The translations under genes were made by a program, and so were the position numbers. DNA of 64,000 nucleotides. Origin: Herbaspirillum sp. GW103. GTDB lineage: Bacteria; Pseudomonadota; Gammaproteobacteria; Burkholderiales; Burkholderiaceae_D. Below the pieces are notes generated by a model. That model was not told the origin of the DNA, did not search any database, and worked only from the letters and a program-made list of their open reading frames with translations. Location of the stretch: NCBI RefSeq assembly GCF_000261365.1, contig NZ_AJVC01000002.1, forward strand, positions 124,001-188,000, read 5' to 3'. This document shows positions 63,978 to 64,000 of this stretch, piece by piece (positions within the stretch are counted from its first letter, which is position 1; the number at the start of each line of letters is the position of its first letter).

Positions 63978-64000
63978 GCGTTCAGCCCGGGCTGCGGCGC

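Noticed and set aside
1..64000. CRISPR arrays, rRNA or tRNA genes, prophage or insertion sequences
   Set aside because: No regularly spaced repeats, cloverleaf-like segments, transposases or phage structural genes were recognised anywhere in the window.

Overview
This 64 kb window looks like chromosome from a GC-rich betaproteobacterium, most likely Herbaspirillum or a close Oxalobacteraceae relative. That is inferred from gene content (an Entner-Doudoroff core with HexR control, a gab operon under a MocR regulator, TRAP transport, homogentisate catabolism) and from codon style; no rRNA or other phylogenetic marker is present. Almost everything is metabolic, except one AT-rich accessory island near the left end.

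Left end, 1-7 kb. After a partial amidotransferase gene comes a vapBC-type toxin-antitoxin pair. From about 1.75 to 6.5 kb lies an AT-rich defence island that appears to split a hipBA locus. Intact hipB and the first ~24 codons of hipA lie on one side, an internal hipA fragment on the other. All its recognisable genes read on the minus strand: a PRTase-like protein with a PRPP-binding loop, a small winged-helix protein, a retron msr-msd ncRNA with strong hairpins, a retron reverse transcriptase (NAxxH, YADD and VTG motifs), then a receiver-domain protein and a histidine-kinase-like ATPase, ending in a terminator-like hairpin. The receiver/ATPase pair in the same transcription unit as a retron is the most interesting feature here.

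7-17.5 kb: a GABA module on the minus strand (gabT, a four-gene polyamine/GABA-type ABC transporter, gabD) divergent from a GabR-like MocR regulator, with an inverted repeat between them; then a quinone-oxidoreductase-like gene. 17.6-24.3 kb: a CNNM/CorC membrane protein, a SEC-C protein, a repeat-rich protein gene with two compensating frameshifts, and periplasmic gamma-glutamyltranspeptidase.

24.5-41 kb: sugar-acid and central carbon metabolism. A LacI-family regulator is divergent from gluconate permease, gluconokinase, gluconate 5-dehydrogenase and L-idonate 5-dehydrogenase. After a chemoreceptor come pgi-zwf-hexR-tal (minus), divergent from edd-eda (plus). The edd promoter carries a near-ideal HexR site directly beside a 14-bp sequence identical to the core of an operator in front of the gluconate genes, suggesting that both regulators act there. 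Gluconate and idonate would enter as 6-phosphogluconate and be split by Edd and Eda.

41-64 kb: a DUF218 protein, lgt, a LysR regulator with a divergent cytochrome c, an antitoxin-like remnant, an operon of SDR, TRAP transporter and two-part transketolase with a divergent LysR gene, a phospholipase-D-like lipoprotein with an unknown exported partner, a Fur-box-preceded PepSY/flavoreductase fusion, a higBA-type pair, an arylformamidase-like hydrolase, and finally an aromatic-acid transporter with hmgA-fahA-maiA for homogentisate breakdown, next to a LysR regulator.
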